Assembly: GCF_017052465.1 (NCBI RefSeq)
Contig: NZ_JAFHKT010000152.1
Coordinates: 235,921-299,920 of the forward strand
Length of the DNA: 64,000 nucleotides
Source: Arthrobacter pascens
Lineage (GTDB): Bacteria; Actinomycetota; Actinomycetes; Actinomycetales; Micrococcaceae
Direction of reading: 5' to 3'
Made by a program: the position numbers and the translations under genes. Every line of letters starts with the position of its first letter. Positions within the stretch are counted from its first letter, which is position 1. Positions 51,442-59,638 of the stretch are shown here, piece after piece. Below the pieces are notes generated by a model. It was not told the origin of the DNA and made no database searches. It worked only from the letters and a program-made list of their open reading frames with translations.

Positions 51442-52122
51442 TCAGCTTCCGAAGTGCCACGCATCGAGCACAACACGGCCACGCGGCGATTTCAGTGTCG
51501 CGGTGAGCGGTGCGTTCTGCACAGCCGCGATCGGGCTCGTGTGCACGGCCGGAAGCTTCAGCACGTCGACCGCCTCGGTCGGAACGCCGCGCAGCACCAG
51601 GCCCTGCAGCGCCACATCGGTGAAGGGCATGTGGGCACAGGGATGTTGCCCTTCCCACTCGATCAAGCTGGGCAGCGCGCCTGCGCATTCAGCGCGGCCG
51701 TCGTCGCGGACTGTGATTCGCCACTTCAACAGTCCGTCAGGCGTGTCCCGCTGCGCCGCCAGCAACTCGCCAGGGTTGAGGGCAAAGTTGGCAAGGTCCC
51801 GGCGCAGCATCTCGATCTTGCGGGTGCGCGCCACTGCGTGCACCAGCCGGGGGGATTCGCGGACAGCCTCGCGCACCTCGGGGTGGTCGAGCCCGAACCA
51901 GCGCGGCCTACCCGGCGCCGGTGCGTCGGGATCGATCGCGATGACCTCGAGATAGCAGTCGGGGAAGCTCTCGCTGCTGATGGTAATCACTCGGTTGTGA
52001 GTACCCATCAACGGGTGCTTGCCACCACCGGAAGGCTGAACGCCGAACGTTGCCGCGCACCAGGCTGCGCCCTGTTCCAGCGAATCCGCGGCGATGACCA
52101 GGTGATCGATAACGGCGTTCAC
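51442..52122 (-). CDS. VOC/glyoxalase-3-like domain protein
   Basis: A 226-residue protein with a vicinal-oxygen-chelate-like start (IDHLVIAADSLEQGAAWCAATFG, with the first metal-type His) and a second half ending AVVLDAWHF-like (RVVLDAWHFGS). The middle matches the Glyoxalase_3 domain family, GKHPLMGTHNRVITI. Its substrate is unknown. Codon usage appears somewhat less GC-rich than that of the neighbouring tsaD and GCS2 genes, and it is squeezed between them, which suggests insertion. Converges with the GCS2 gene; start at 52122 lies 45 bp from the tsaD stop. Confidence 0.75.
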   Translation of the reverse strand: MNAVIDHLVIAADSLEQGAAWCAATFGVQPSGGGKHPLMGTHNRVITISSESFPDCYLEVIAIDPDAPAPGRPRWFGLDHPEVREAVRESPRLVHAVARTRKIEMLRRDLANFALNPGELLAAQRDTPDGLLKWRITVRDDGRAECAGALPSLIEWEGQHPCAHMPFTDVALQGLVLRGVPTEAVDVLKLPAVHTSPIAAVQNAPLTATLKSPRGRVVLDAWHFGS

Positions 52123-52166
52123 AACTCAACCGTACGCTTGTTCCGTCTCCCGATTGAGTCCGCTTG

Positions 52167-53279
52167 CTAGGCCCGGGCAGCCGTTCTGACCGGTTCCGGC
52201 GCCGGCGCTGACACGGTGGTCACGGGCATGGACGAATCCGGGGCAAAGGAGATGCCGCTGGGCTCGATCCCCGCCATGACCAGCTGCGCGCCGAGCGCCG
52301 CCACCATCGCCCCGTTGTCCGTGCAGAGACCCAGCGGAGGGACGTGCAGCGTGATGCCCGCGGCGGAGCAGCGCTGTTCCGTGAGCTGGCGGAGCCGCGA
52401 ATTGGCCGCCACGCCGCCGCCTAGCAGGACGTTGGTGATGCCCTGCTCCCGGCAGGCAAGGACCGCCTTGGACGTGATGACGTCCACCACCGCTTCCTGG
52501 AATGCCGCCGCTATGTCCGCCACGGGGACGGCTTCGCCCTGCGCCTCAAACTGCTCCACGCAGCGGGCCACGGCGGTTTTCAACCCGCTGAAGGACCAGT
52601 CGTAGCGGTGCGGGCCGGGCTCCTCCGCGGTGCCCATGTACTTGGGCTGGGTGAGTCCCCGCGGGAAGCGGATCGCCTTGGCGTTGCCCTCGCGGGCAAG
52701 CCGGTCAATGGCGGGACCGCCGGGATAGCCCAGGCCAAGGATCCGCGCCACCTTGTCGTACGCTTCCCCTGCGGCGTCGTCAATCGTGGAACCGAGCATC
52801 TCGACGTCGTCGGTGATGCGCCGGATCCGCAGGATTTCGGTGTGGCCGCCGGAGACCAGCAATGCGCCGAGATTCTCGGGCAGCAGGTTCTCGGCTCGTG
52901 CGTCCAGCAGCCCGACGCCCACGTGCGCCACGAGGTGGTTGATGGCGTACAGCGGCTTTCCCGTGGCCACGGCGAGGGCCTTTGCCGCGCACACGCCCAC
53001 CATCAGAGCCCCGGCCAGCCCCGGACCGGACGTGACGGCGATGGCGTCGATGTCGTCCAGGGTCACGTCGGCCTCCGCGAGCGCTGCCTGCAGCGTCGGC
53101 ACGAAGGCATCGAGGTGTGCGCGGGAGGCAATCTCCGGGATGACGCCGCCGAACCTGACGTGCTCGTCCATCGAGGAGGACACGGTGTTGGTCAGGAGGT
53201 CCGTTCCCCGGACGATCCCGACGCCGGTTTCGTCGCAGGAGGACTCGATGCCGAGCACAAGCGGCTGGGAACGGTTCAT
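52167..53279 (-). CDS. tsaD: tRNA N6-adenosine threonylcarbamoyltransferase TsaD
   Basis: The 370-residue catalytic subunit that transfers threonylcarbamoyl to A37 of ANN-decoding tRNAs. It starts with IESSCDET (residues 11-18), has the metal-binding His115 and His119 in INHLVAHVG, and the ATP-binding GGGVAAN motif with SGLKTAVAR in the middle. It is the last gene of a block with tsaE, tsaB, rimI and alr that share 1-4 bp overlaps, which keeps the t6A proteins in a fixed ratio. The C-terminus has a short Ala/Pro-rich extension. Confidence 0.96.
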   Translation of the reverse strand: MNRSQPLVLGIESSCDETGVGIVRGTDLLTNTVSSSMDEHVRFGGVIPEIASRAHLDAFVPTLQAALAEADVTLDDIDAIAVTSGPGLAGALMVGVCAAKALAVATGKPLYAINHLVAHVGVGLLDARAENLLPENLGALLVSGGHTEILRIRRITDDVEMLGSTIDDAAGEAYDKVARILGLGYPGGPAIDRLAREGNAKAIRFPRGLTQPKYMGTAEEPGPHRYDWSFSGLKTAVARCVEQFEAQGEAVPVADIAAAFQEAVVDVITSKAVLACREQGITNVLLGGGVAANSRLRQLTEQRCSAAGITLHVPPLGLCTDNGAMVAALGAQLVMAGIEPSGISFAPDSSMPVTTVSAPAPEPVRTAARA

Positions 53280-53872
53280 TGCTGGTCTGCCTCCGTGGGG
53301 GTGGTCTGGCCGTGCTGTCCGGCGCCGGGTTGTCCGGTGTCCTCTTGCACGGTGTCCTTCTGCACGATGTCCTGGTGCACCGCGAGGACACCGGCGAGCT
53401 CGAGCCTCATGATCAGGGCGTCGACGCCGTCGCGGTAGTACTTGCGCCGCACATGGATCTGCTCGAATCCGAACCGGCGGTAGAGCTGCTGCGCACGGGG
53501 GTTGTCGGCCCGCACTTCAAGCAGCACATCGGCTGCGCCGCGCCGCCGGGCCTCGCTGATGAGTTCCGTAAGCAAGGCGGTTCCGATGCCCCTGCCTTCA
53601 TACTCGGGGACGACGGCGATGGTCTGGACGTCCGCGACCGGCTCGATGCACATCACCCCGGCGTAGCCGACGATGCCGCCCCGTGCCTCTGCGACGAGGT
53701 AGCGGCGGGTCTCGGGCTGCTCCAGTTCGCTCACGAACATCTCCAGCGGCCAGGCGTCCACGGGAAAGAGCCGCACTTCCAGCTCATGGACAGCCGCAAT
53801 GTCGGCCGCAACCATGTCGCGCACCGATACGCCCGGGCCGATCAGCGTGCCCTCTCCGGACAGGCCGCTCAC
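53276..53872 (-). CDS. rimI: Ribosomal protein S18-alanine N-acetyltransferase RimI
   Basis: A 198-residue GNAT acetyltransferase. It has RDMVAADIAAVHELEVRLFP at the start, the acetyl-CoA loop VVPEYEGRGIGTALLTELI, and VRADNPRAQQLYRRFGFEQIHVRRKYYRDGVDALIMRLEL. In many bacteria rimI lies between tsaB and tsaD, as here. The target is the N-terminal alanine of ribosomal protein S18. Overlaps tsaD and tsaB by 4 bp each. The C-terminal 30 residues are a low-complexity tail with repeated D-I-V-Q-K-D/V-Q-E-D units. Confidence 0.92.
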   Translation of the reverse strand: MSGLSGEGTLIGPGVSVRDMVAADIAAVHELEVRLFPVDAWPLEMFVSELEQPETRRYLVAEARGGIVGYAGVMCIEPVADVQTIAVVPEYEGRGIGTALLTELISEARRRGAADVLLEVRADNPRAQQLYRRFGFEQIHVRRKYYRDGVDALIMRLELAGVLAVHQDIVQKDTVQEDTGQPGAGQHGQTTPTEADQQ

Positions 53873-54540
53873 AGGGCGCGCTTCCGGGGGCCGGGGACCT
53901 GCGCATCGGATTCCCGGAGGTAGAGGGGCGTGGAGTCAAGGAGTTCCCCTCCCCCCGCCAGCCGCACCAGGGCGAACTGCCCCAGGTACAGCGCATCCGG
54001 CTGCTCCGCGCTGAAGTCCGGGTCAGCCCGCAGGACGTCCGCGTAGAGGCCGGCGCCGGCGCCGTAGGCGGGCAGGTCTGGAAGATCGGCGGCGAAGCCA
54101 ACGTGCGGCCCGTCCACGAGCTTGGGGAGCTGGCCCTCCTGCAGCGTGTACCGGGCCCAGTACACCTCTTTGCGCCGGGCGTCGGTGGCCACCAGGAACT
54201 CCCGCGGGGCCTCCGTGGACTCAGCCACTTCCAAGGCGACGGCATCCAGGCTCATCAGCCCGTGCAGCGGCTTCCCCCACGCAAAGGCGAGCGTCCTGGC
54301 CGTGGCAATCCCGGAGCGGAGCCCGGTGAACGGCCCCGGCCCTACGCCGACGACGATGGCGTCAATGTCCGCACCCGTGACGTCGGACTCGGCCAGCAGC
54401 TTCTCGATGCCCGGGGCGAGGACCTCGGCGTGGCTGCGCGTGTCTTCGGTGGAGAAGCTGCCCACCACTCCTTCGAGCGCGTCGTCGGAAACCAGCGCGG
54501 CACTGGCCACGGCGGAGGTATCGATGGCAAGGATGAGCAT
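53869..54540 (-). CDS. tsaB: tRNA threonylcarbamoyladenosine biosynthesis protein TsaB
   Basis: The 223-residue partner of TsaD. It has the ASKHA start LILAIDTSAVASAALV, VVGVGPGPFTGLRSGIATARTLAFA and the later VDGPHVGFAADLPDL. It binds and stabilises TsaD in the t6A complex. Overlaps tsaE by 1 bp and rimI by 4 bp. Confidence 0.95.
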   Translation of the reverse strand: MLILAIDTSAVASAALVSDDALEGVVGSFSTEDTRSHAEVLAPGIEKLLAESDVTGADIDAIVVGVGPGPFTGLRSGIATARTLAFAWGKPLHGLMSLDAVALEVAESTEAPREFLVATDARRKEVYWARYTLQEGQLPKLVDGPHVGFAADLPDLPAYGAGAGLYADVLRADPDFSAEQPDALYLGQFALVRLAGGGELLDSTPLYLRESDAQVPGPRKRAL

Positions 54541-55133
54541 CAGGGGGTCCCTTCGGATGCCAGGTTCAGGGTCGGCTGGTCGGCCCAGCGCGGGCCGAAG
54601 CCGCGGATAATGATGGTGCGGGGCTCGTCGTCGTCCTCGGCATCGAAGTCCAGGACACCGTCCGCCTCCCGCGTTCCGCCGGCTGCCCCGTTTCCGGTGG
54701 AACGGTGCAGTTCCACCTCAAGACGGCTGTCACTCAGGTGCTCCACGCGGTCGCGCCCCCACTCCACCACGGTGACGGATGAGTCCAAGGTGTTTTCGAG
54801 GTCGATATCATCGATTTCCGATGCCGATCCCAGCCGGTAGGCGTCCACGTGGACCAGGTCGGGACCGCCGGGATGAGGACCGTCGGGAAGGTTGGGATGG
54901 ATCCTGACCAGCACGAACGTGGGCGAAATGATGCCTTCCCGCACGCCCAGGCCCTCCCCCAGGCCTTGGGTGAACGTCGTCTTGCCGGCGCCCAGTTCAC
55001 CGGTGAGGACCAGCAGGTCCCCTGCCCGAAGCACCTCGGCGAGCGCCGCGCCGAGCGCATGGGTCTGCTCCGCCGTCGTGACTGTCAGGGCCCGGACCCA
55101 GCGGGGTGCGTCCGTGGCTGCCGGCAGGCTCAC
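54540..55133 (-). CDS. tsaE: tRNA threonylcarbamoyladenosine biosynthesis ATPase TsaE
   Basis: A 197-residue P-loop ATPase with Walker A GELGAGKTT at residues 45-53, the switch-like IISPTFVLVRIHP and VDAYRLGSASEIDDIDLE, and VVEWGRDRVEHL, all typical of TsaE. It drives the t6A complex cycle. Its C-terminal 45 residues are variable and acidic. Overlaps the alr stop by 4 bp (55130-55133). Confidence 0.95.
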   Translation of the reverse strand: MSLPAATDAPRWVRALTVTTAEQTHALGAALAEVLRAGDLLVLTGELGAGKTTFTQGLGEGLGVREGIISPTFVLVRIHPNLPDGPHPGGPDLVHVDAYRLGSASEIDDIDLENTLDSSVTVVEWGRDRVEHLSDSRLEVELHRSTGNGAAGGTREADGVLDFDAEDDDEPRTIIIRGFGPRWADQPTLNLASEGTP

Positions 55134-56350
55134 GGCGCCGGCGTTTCGTTGATGAAGGTGCGGGGCACGCGGGGGCTGATCCGCGTGACGATCTCGTAGT
55201 TGATGGTGCCGGCGGCGCGCGCCCAGTCGTCGGCGGTGGGGCCGCCGTCGGCACCGTCGCCGAAGAGCTGCGCCTCGGCCCCCAGGACACTGTGGCCGCC
55301 CTCGGAGACGTGCCGCGGGCCGAGGTCGATCACCATCTGGTCCATGGCGATCCTGCCCACCACCGGGTAGGTCACGCCCTCCACCCGCACCGGGCCGCCG
55401 GTGGCCACGCGGGGAATCCCGTCCGCATAGCCGAGCGGGATGAGTCCCAGCGTGCTGGCGCCGGAGGTGTGGTAGTTGAAGCCGTAGGAAACGCCCTGGC
55501 CCGACGGGACGTCCTTGCAGTGGGACACCACGGTGCGCAAGGTCATCGCCGGGCGGAGCCCCAGTTCGGCGGATGTCTGCCCCTCGAAGGGTGAGAGGCC
55601 GTAGATGCCTATGCCCACGCGGACGAGGTCAAAGTGGGTGTCCGGCCGGGACAGCGTGGCCGGGGTGTTCGCCAGGTGCCGGACTTCCGGGTCCACCCCG
55701 GCGTCCTCGGCGATGGCCAGTACTTCGCGGAAGGCCGCGAGCTGGTCGTCGGTTTCCGGCCGCTCGGGTTCATCGGCCACGGCGAGGTGCGAGAAGATGC
55801 CCACCACGCGCAGCAGGCCCTGGTCCTGGTATTCCACGGCTTCGCCCACGAGGCGGTCCCACACTTCCACGGGGGCGCCGTTCCGGCCCAGGCCCGTGTC
55901 CACTTTGAGGTGCACGCGCGCGGGCCGCTCCTGCTCCCGGGCAGCGGCCACGATCCGTTCCAGCTCCCAGCCCGAGCATCCGATGTCGACGCCGGCGGCC
56001 ACCGCCGCACCGAAGTTGCTCTCGGGGGTGTGCAGCCAGGCGAGCAGCGGCGCGTCGATGCCGGCTGCGCGGAGGGCCAGCGCCTCGGAGATGTGGGCGA
56101 CGCCCAGCCAGCTTGCGCCCGCCTCAAGGGCCGCGCGGGCCACCGGGACGGCGCCGTGTCCGTAGGCGTCGGCCTTGACGACCGCCATGACCTTGGCCGG
56201 TTCGGCGGCCGCAGCGAGCCGGCGGACGTTGTGGCGGATGGCTTCGAGGTCGACGATGGCGGACCGTTCCTGGGAGGACCGTTCCTGCGAAGGGGGCGGC
56301 ACCGGCCCTGCTGCCGGGGGGAGGTCACCTGTTGCTGCGGGGTATGTCAC
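55130..56350 (-). CDS. alr: Alanine racemase
   Basis: A 406-residue PLP enzyme that makes D-alanine for peptidoglycan. The Schiff-base lysine is in VMAVVKADAYGHG (Lys59); the second catalytic residue lies in the C-terminal SYGFNYHTSGASTLGLIPLGYADGI region. It is the first gene of the five-gene t6A/wall operon. The N-terminal 30 residues are low-complexity and contain SQERSSQERS, produced by a short direct repeat; the real start may be the downstream region around ERSAIVDLEAIRHN. Confidence 0.94.
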   Translation of the reverse strand: MTYPAATGDLPPAAGPVPPPSQERSSQERSAIVDLEAIRHNVRRLAAAAEPAKVMAVVKADAYGHGAVPVARAALEAGASWLGVAHISEALALRAAGIDAPLLAWLHTPESNFGAAVAAGVDIGCSGWELERIVAAAREQERPARVHLKVDTGLGRNGAPVEVWDRLVGEAVEYQDQGLLRVVGIFSHLAVADEPERPETDDQLAAFREVLAIAEDAGVDPEVRHLANTPATLSRPDTHFDLVRVGIGIYGLSPFEGQTSAELGLRPAMTLRTVVSHCKDVPSGQGVSYGFNYHTSGASTLGLIPLGYADGIPRVATGGPVRVEGVTYPVVGRIAMDQMVIDLGPRHVSEGGHSVLGAEAQLFGDGADGGPTADDWARAAGTINYEIVTRISPRVPRTFINETPAP

Positions 56351-56377
56351 CCTAGTGATTCTAGTGCTGGCGTCCGG

Positions 56378-56395
56378 GGCCGGATAATTCCGGCC
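56378..56395. terminator. Hairpin between alr and the PfkB gene
   Basis: GGCCGGA (56378-56384) and TCCGGCC (56389-56395) form a perfect 7-bp stem with a TAAT loop in the 95-bp gap. It could terminate the minus-strand PfkB transcript before alr. Confidence 0.45.
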
Positions 56396-56445
56396 GGGGC
56401 GGTGGGGTGCCGGGCCGGTGGGGCCGGCGTCCTAGGCGGCGCGTC

Positions 56446-57540
56446 TTAGGCGTCGGACAGATGCGCGATCGTGGCGGCCGCCCGCCGCTGGGCTTCCGGG
56501 GGCACGTCCCGAACGATGTCTGACAGGAAGGCATAGCGCCGCAGCCACTGGCTGCCGCGGCGTTCCGGCCTGGCGTTGGCACGTTTCCACCAGTCGGCGA
56601 TGTCGCCCCAGCCCGGCGCCGCGAGCGAGCCCCCCACTTCCTGCACGGCGAGCGCGGCGCACAGGTTGGCAAAGCGCAGCCGGTCCCCCAGCGGCCACCC
56701 TGCCAGGCAGCCGACGACGAACGCCGCGCCAAAGCAGTCCCCCGCCCCGGTGGGGTCATACGCGGTCACCGGCAGCGACGGCACCCATTCCTCCTCGCCG
56801 GTCTCCGAGTCGACGGCCATGGCTCCCTGTTGCCCGAGGGTCACCACGGCCACGGGCACACGGTCCGCCAGGGAGTACAGCGCGGCCCACGGATTCTCCT
56901 TGCCGGTGAAGGCCATGGCTTCACGCTGGTTGGGCATGAAGGCATAGAAGTACTGTAGGTTGTCCAGGCGCGTCTGCGACCACTCGCCACTGGGGTCCCA
57001 GCCCACATCGCCAAAGAGTTTCACGCCGTCGGAGTGGGCCGCGAGAGCCCACGGTTCCAGTTCGTGGCCCAGGTCCGCCACCGCCGCGAGGGCGGGCGGC
57101 GGCTGCTCCCCGATCAGTTCGGACGGCGTCACGGGAGCGGGATGGCCGTGGGTCACCATGGAGCGGTCGTGGTCCACGCTGAGGGAAACCGTCACCGGGG
57201 AGTGCCAGCCCGCAACGCGCCGGGACAGGGACAGGTCAACGTGCTCCTGCCCGGCGAGGATCTTCCAGTTGTAGTCGCCGTAGCCGTCGTCGCCGAAGGC
57301 AGCTGCCAGCCCGGTCCGCAGCCCCAGCCGTGCCGCTGCGATGGCCTGGTTCGCCACGCCGCCGGGGCAGCTTCCCATTCCCTCGCTCCAGATTTCGGTC
57401 CCGGGCTGCGGCGCGTGCGGCAGTCCCGTGAAAATGATGTCCTGGAACACGGTGCCGGCCAGCAGCAGGTCAAAGCCTCCGGCCGTTGGCGTACGGACGG
57501 CGGCGAGCGGATCGAAGCGGCCTGCGGGAATCGCATCCAT
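56446..57540 (-). CDS. PfkB family carbohydrate kinase
   Basis: A 364-residue ribokinase-type kinase. It contains the N-terminal GG motif in GSCPGGVANQAIAAARLGL and the C-terminal signature DPTGAGDCFGAAF with the catalytic aspartate, so it phosphorylates a sugar or sugar-like compound. Start ATG at 57540 fits the family; the reading frame stays open upstream but those codons overlap the divergent promoter region and the GH4 gene. The divergent neighbour is a GH4 glycosidase, suggesting a shared sugar pathway and regulator. Confidence 0.88.
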   Translation of the reverse strand: MDAIPAGRFDPLAAVRTPTAGGFDLLLAGTVFQDIIFTGLPHAPQPGTEIWSEGMGSCPGGVANQAIAAARLGLRTGLAAAFGDDGYGDYNWKILAGQEHVDLSLSRRVAGWHSPVTVSLSVDHDRSMVTHGHPAPVTPSELIGEQPPPALAAVADLGHELEPWALAAHSDGVKLFGDVGWDPSGEWSQTRLDNLQYFYAFMPNQREAMAFTGKENPWAALYSLADRVPVAVVTLGQQGAMAVDSETGEEEWVPSLPVTAYDPTGAGDCFGAAFVVGCLAGWPLGDRLRFANLCAALAVQEVGGSLAAPGWGDIADWWKRANARPERRGSQWLRRYAFLSDIVRDVPPEAQRRAAATIAHLSDA

Positions 57541-57544
57541 GTTC

Positions 57545-57580
57545 GGCACACTACGCCGTGTGCCTTGGGGTTGGAACCCC
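57545..57580. promoter_or_regulatory. Two adjacent inverted repeats in the PfkB/GH4 divergent region
   Basis: GGCACAC (57545-57551) with GTGTGCC (57558-57564), 6-base spacer, is followed directly by GGGGTT (57567-57572) with AACCCC (57575-57580), 2-base spacer. Both are perfect and lie in the 132-bp region between two divergent sugar genes. They may be operators of a sugar regulator encoded elsewhere. Confidence 0.45.
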
Positions 57581-57672
57581 GAAATCTGGGGGTATGGGAC
57601 GTGCCGGAACGGGCTGTCCCGCCATCGGCGCCCCGGGGTGGCCGGACCGCGTTGCCGGATAGACTCCCTTCC

Positions 57673-59139
57673 ATGCGGCTCATGATTGCCGGTGGCGGCG
57701 GATTCCGGGTTCCCCTCGTGTACCGGGCGCTCTGCTCCGGCCCCTATGCCGGGCTGGTCCGGGAACTGGTGCTGTTCGACGTCGATCCCGGCCGCCTCGC
57801 GGCCATGACCGCGGTGCTGCGCTCCATGCCCACGTCGCCGTCCACGGCGCCGGGGCGCCCCGCGCCGGACGGCAGCGCCGCCGTCGTGCATCCCCCGGCC
57901 GTCACCGCAACCACGTCGCTCCGCGAGGCGCTCACCGGCACCGATGTGGTTTTCGCGGCCATCAGGCCGGGCGGGACAGCGGGGCGGATGGCCGACGAAC
58001 GCGTCGCCCAGGATCTGGGGCTGCTGGGCCAGGAAACCACCGGGGCGGGCGGCATCTCGTATGCGCTGCGCTCCATCCCCGCCATGCTGGAGCTGGCGCG
58101 GGAAATGCGGACGCACTGCCCGGATGCCTGGCTGGTCAACTTCACGAACCCGGCGGGCATGGTCACCGAAGCGCTGGTGCCCGTGCTGGGACGGAAAGTC
58201 ATTGGTATCTGCGACTCCGCCAGCGCGCTCGTCCACCGCGCCGCCCGCGCGGCCGGCGCGCCGTTGCCGGCCGGAAGGCTCGACGGCGTGGGCTACTACG
58301 GCCTGAACCACCTCGGCTGGCTGTACCGTCTGGAGTCCGGCGGCCGCGACCGTCTTCCGGACCTCCTCGCAGATCCCGCCGCGCTGGCGGGTTTTGAGGA
58401 AGGCCGGCTGTTTCCCCAGCCGTTCCTGCGGGAACGCGGGGTCCTGCCCAACGAGTACCTGTTCTATTACTACGAGACGGCCCGGGCGGCCTCGGCCATG
58501 CGGGCCATGGACGCCACCCGCGGCGAGTCAATCCACAGCCAGCAGTCCGAGCTGTATCCCAGGCTCGCCGCAGCCGGGCCCGCCGCGTATGGCTTGTGGG
58601 ACGCCGCCCGCCGGGCCCGGGAGGAGGGCTACCTGGCCGAAGCCCGCACCGGCGACGAGGCACGCGATGCCGAGGACCTTGCCGGCGGCGGCTACGAGCA
58701 GGTGGCGCTGGCAGTGATGCGGGCACTCACAGGCGGAGGGGCGGATTCCCCGGCCGGGGCGGGCGGCACCCAGCTCATCCTCAACACACGGAACGCGGCT
58801 GCTACCCGGCAGGGCGTTACTGGAGAGGGCGCTCCGGAGCCGGCGATTCCGGGGCTGCCGGCAGACGCCGTCGTCGAAATTCCCTGCACGGTGACCGCCG
58901 CGGGCGCGGAACCCATCCCGCAGGACCTGCCCGCCGGGCCGCAGTTGGAGCTCATGCAGCGCGTGAAGCGCGTGGAGCTGCTGGCCGTCCGGGCGGCCAG
59001 CCACGGCGACCGGCAGGCCGCGCTGGATGCCTTCGCGGTACACCCGCTGGTGGGGTCCGCGCAGCTCGCGGCCCAGCTCTTGTCCGGATACGAGGCCGCA
59101 TTCCCCGCCCTCGCGGGGCTTTGGCGCAGGTCCGCCTAG
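57673..59139 (+). CDS. Glycoside hydrolase family 4 (6-phospho-glucosidase type)
   Basis: A 488-residue GH4 protein. It starts with the NAD-binding MRLMIAGGGGFRVPLVYRAL, has NFTNPAGMVTEAL and GICDSAS (the metal-binding Cys), and YYGLNHLGWLY with the second metal ligand His; GH4 enzymes use NAD+ and a divalent metal, usually Mn2+. Most likely it cleaves a 6-phospho-beta- or alpha-glucoside in the cytoplasm. ATG at 57673 is chosen; a long frame upstream overlaps the PfkB gene. Overlaps the convergent HxlR gene by 4 bp at the stops. Confidence 0.9.
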   Translation: MRLMIAGGGGFRVPLVYRALCSGPYAGLVRELVLFDVDPGRLAAMTAVLRSMPTSPSTAPGRPAPDGSAAVVHPPAVTATTSLREALTGTDVVFAAIRPGGTAGRMADERVAQDLGLLGQETTGAGGISYALRSIPAMLELAREMRTHCPDAWLVNFTNPAGMVTEALVPVLGRKVIGICDSASALVHRAARAAGAPLPAGRLDGVGYYGLNHLGWLYRLESGGRDRLPDLLADPAALAGFEEGRLFPQPFLRERGVLPNEYLFYYYETARAASAMRAMDATRGESIHSQQSELYPRLAAAGPAAYGLWDAARRAREEGYLAEARTGDEARDAEDLAGGGYEQVALAVMRALTGGGADSPAGAGGTQLILNTRNAAATRQGVTGEGAPEPAIPGLPADAVVEIPCTVTAAGAEPIPQDLPAGPQLELMQRVKRVELLAVRAASHGDRQAALDAFAVHPLVGSAQLAAQLLSGYEAAFPALAGLWRRSA

Positions 59140-59537
59140 TCCCCCGCGCCTGCTGCTTTCCGCGCTGACCGCCCGACGATAGTGTCAGCGTGACCCGCGA
59201 TCCAGGAGACCAGCGGCAGCAGCAGCGCGGCCAGCTCCTGGCCGCTGACGGTCAGGCTGTAATCCACCCGGGGAGGAATGATCGGCTGCGCCTCGCGGCG
59301 CACGAACCCGTCCGCCTCCAGGGTCTTCAACGTCTGGGCCAGCATTTTCTCGCTGATGCCTTCAGCCCGCCGGCGCAGGTCACTCCAGCGCTGCGGCCCC
59401 TCGAACAGCGCCACCAGGATCAGGACGCCCCATTTGCTGGTGACGTGGTCCAGAACGATTCTGCTGGGGCATCCCGCGGGAAAGATCCCGTCCGCAAACG
59501 GGAAAGCGGGCGCCGCCTCCTGGGTACTTACTTTCAT
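59136..59537 (-). CDS. HxlR family transcriptional regulator
   Basis: A 133-residue winged-helix regulator with CPSRIVLDHVTSKWGVLILVALFEG and the RWSDLRRRAEGISEKMLAQTLKTLEADGFVRR recognition region. A cysteine at position 23, as in redox-sensing QorR/HypR-type members, could sense electrophiles. It is divergent from a QorB-like oxidoreductase, the standard arrangement of ytfH-qorB-like pairs, so the sensed compound may be a quinone. Three GTAC elements lie near the promoters. Confidence 0.9.
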   Translation of the reverse strand: MKVSTQEAAPAFPFADGIFPAGCPSRIVLDHVTSKWGVLILVALFEGPQRWSDLRRRAEGISEKMLAQTLKTLEADGFVRREAQPIIPPRVDYSLTVSGQELAALLLPLVSWIAGHADTIVGRSARKAAGAGD

Positions 59538-59564
59538 ATCAGTACCTTACCTTAAAGTGCGTAC
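59524..59564. promoter_or_regulatory. Candidate HxlR operator with three GTAC elements
   Basis: GTAC occurs at 59524-59527, 59542-59545 and 59561-59564, spaced 18 and 19 bp, so all three nearly face the same side of the helix. AGTAC (59541-59545) and GTACT (59561-59565) form an inverted repeat. The first copy overlaps the start of the HxlR gene. The region is AT-rich and holds both promoters. Confidence 0.5.
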
Positions 59565-59638
59565 TCTCTTTCGGGAAGTAAGCGGCAGGAGGTGATGTTG
59601 GCACAGGTGACAGTCATCCACCCGTGAAAGGAACCACC

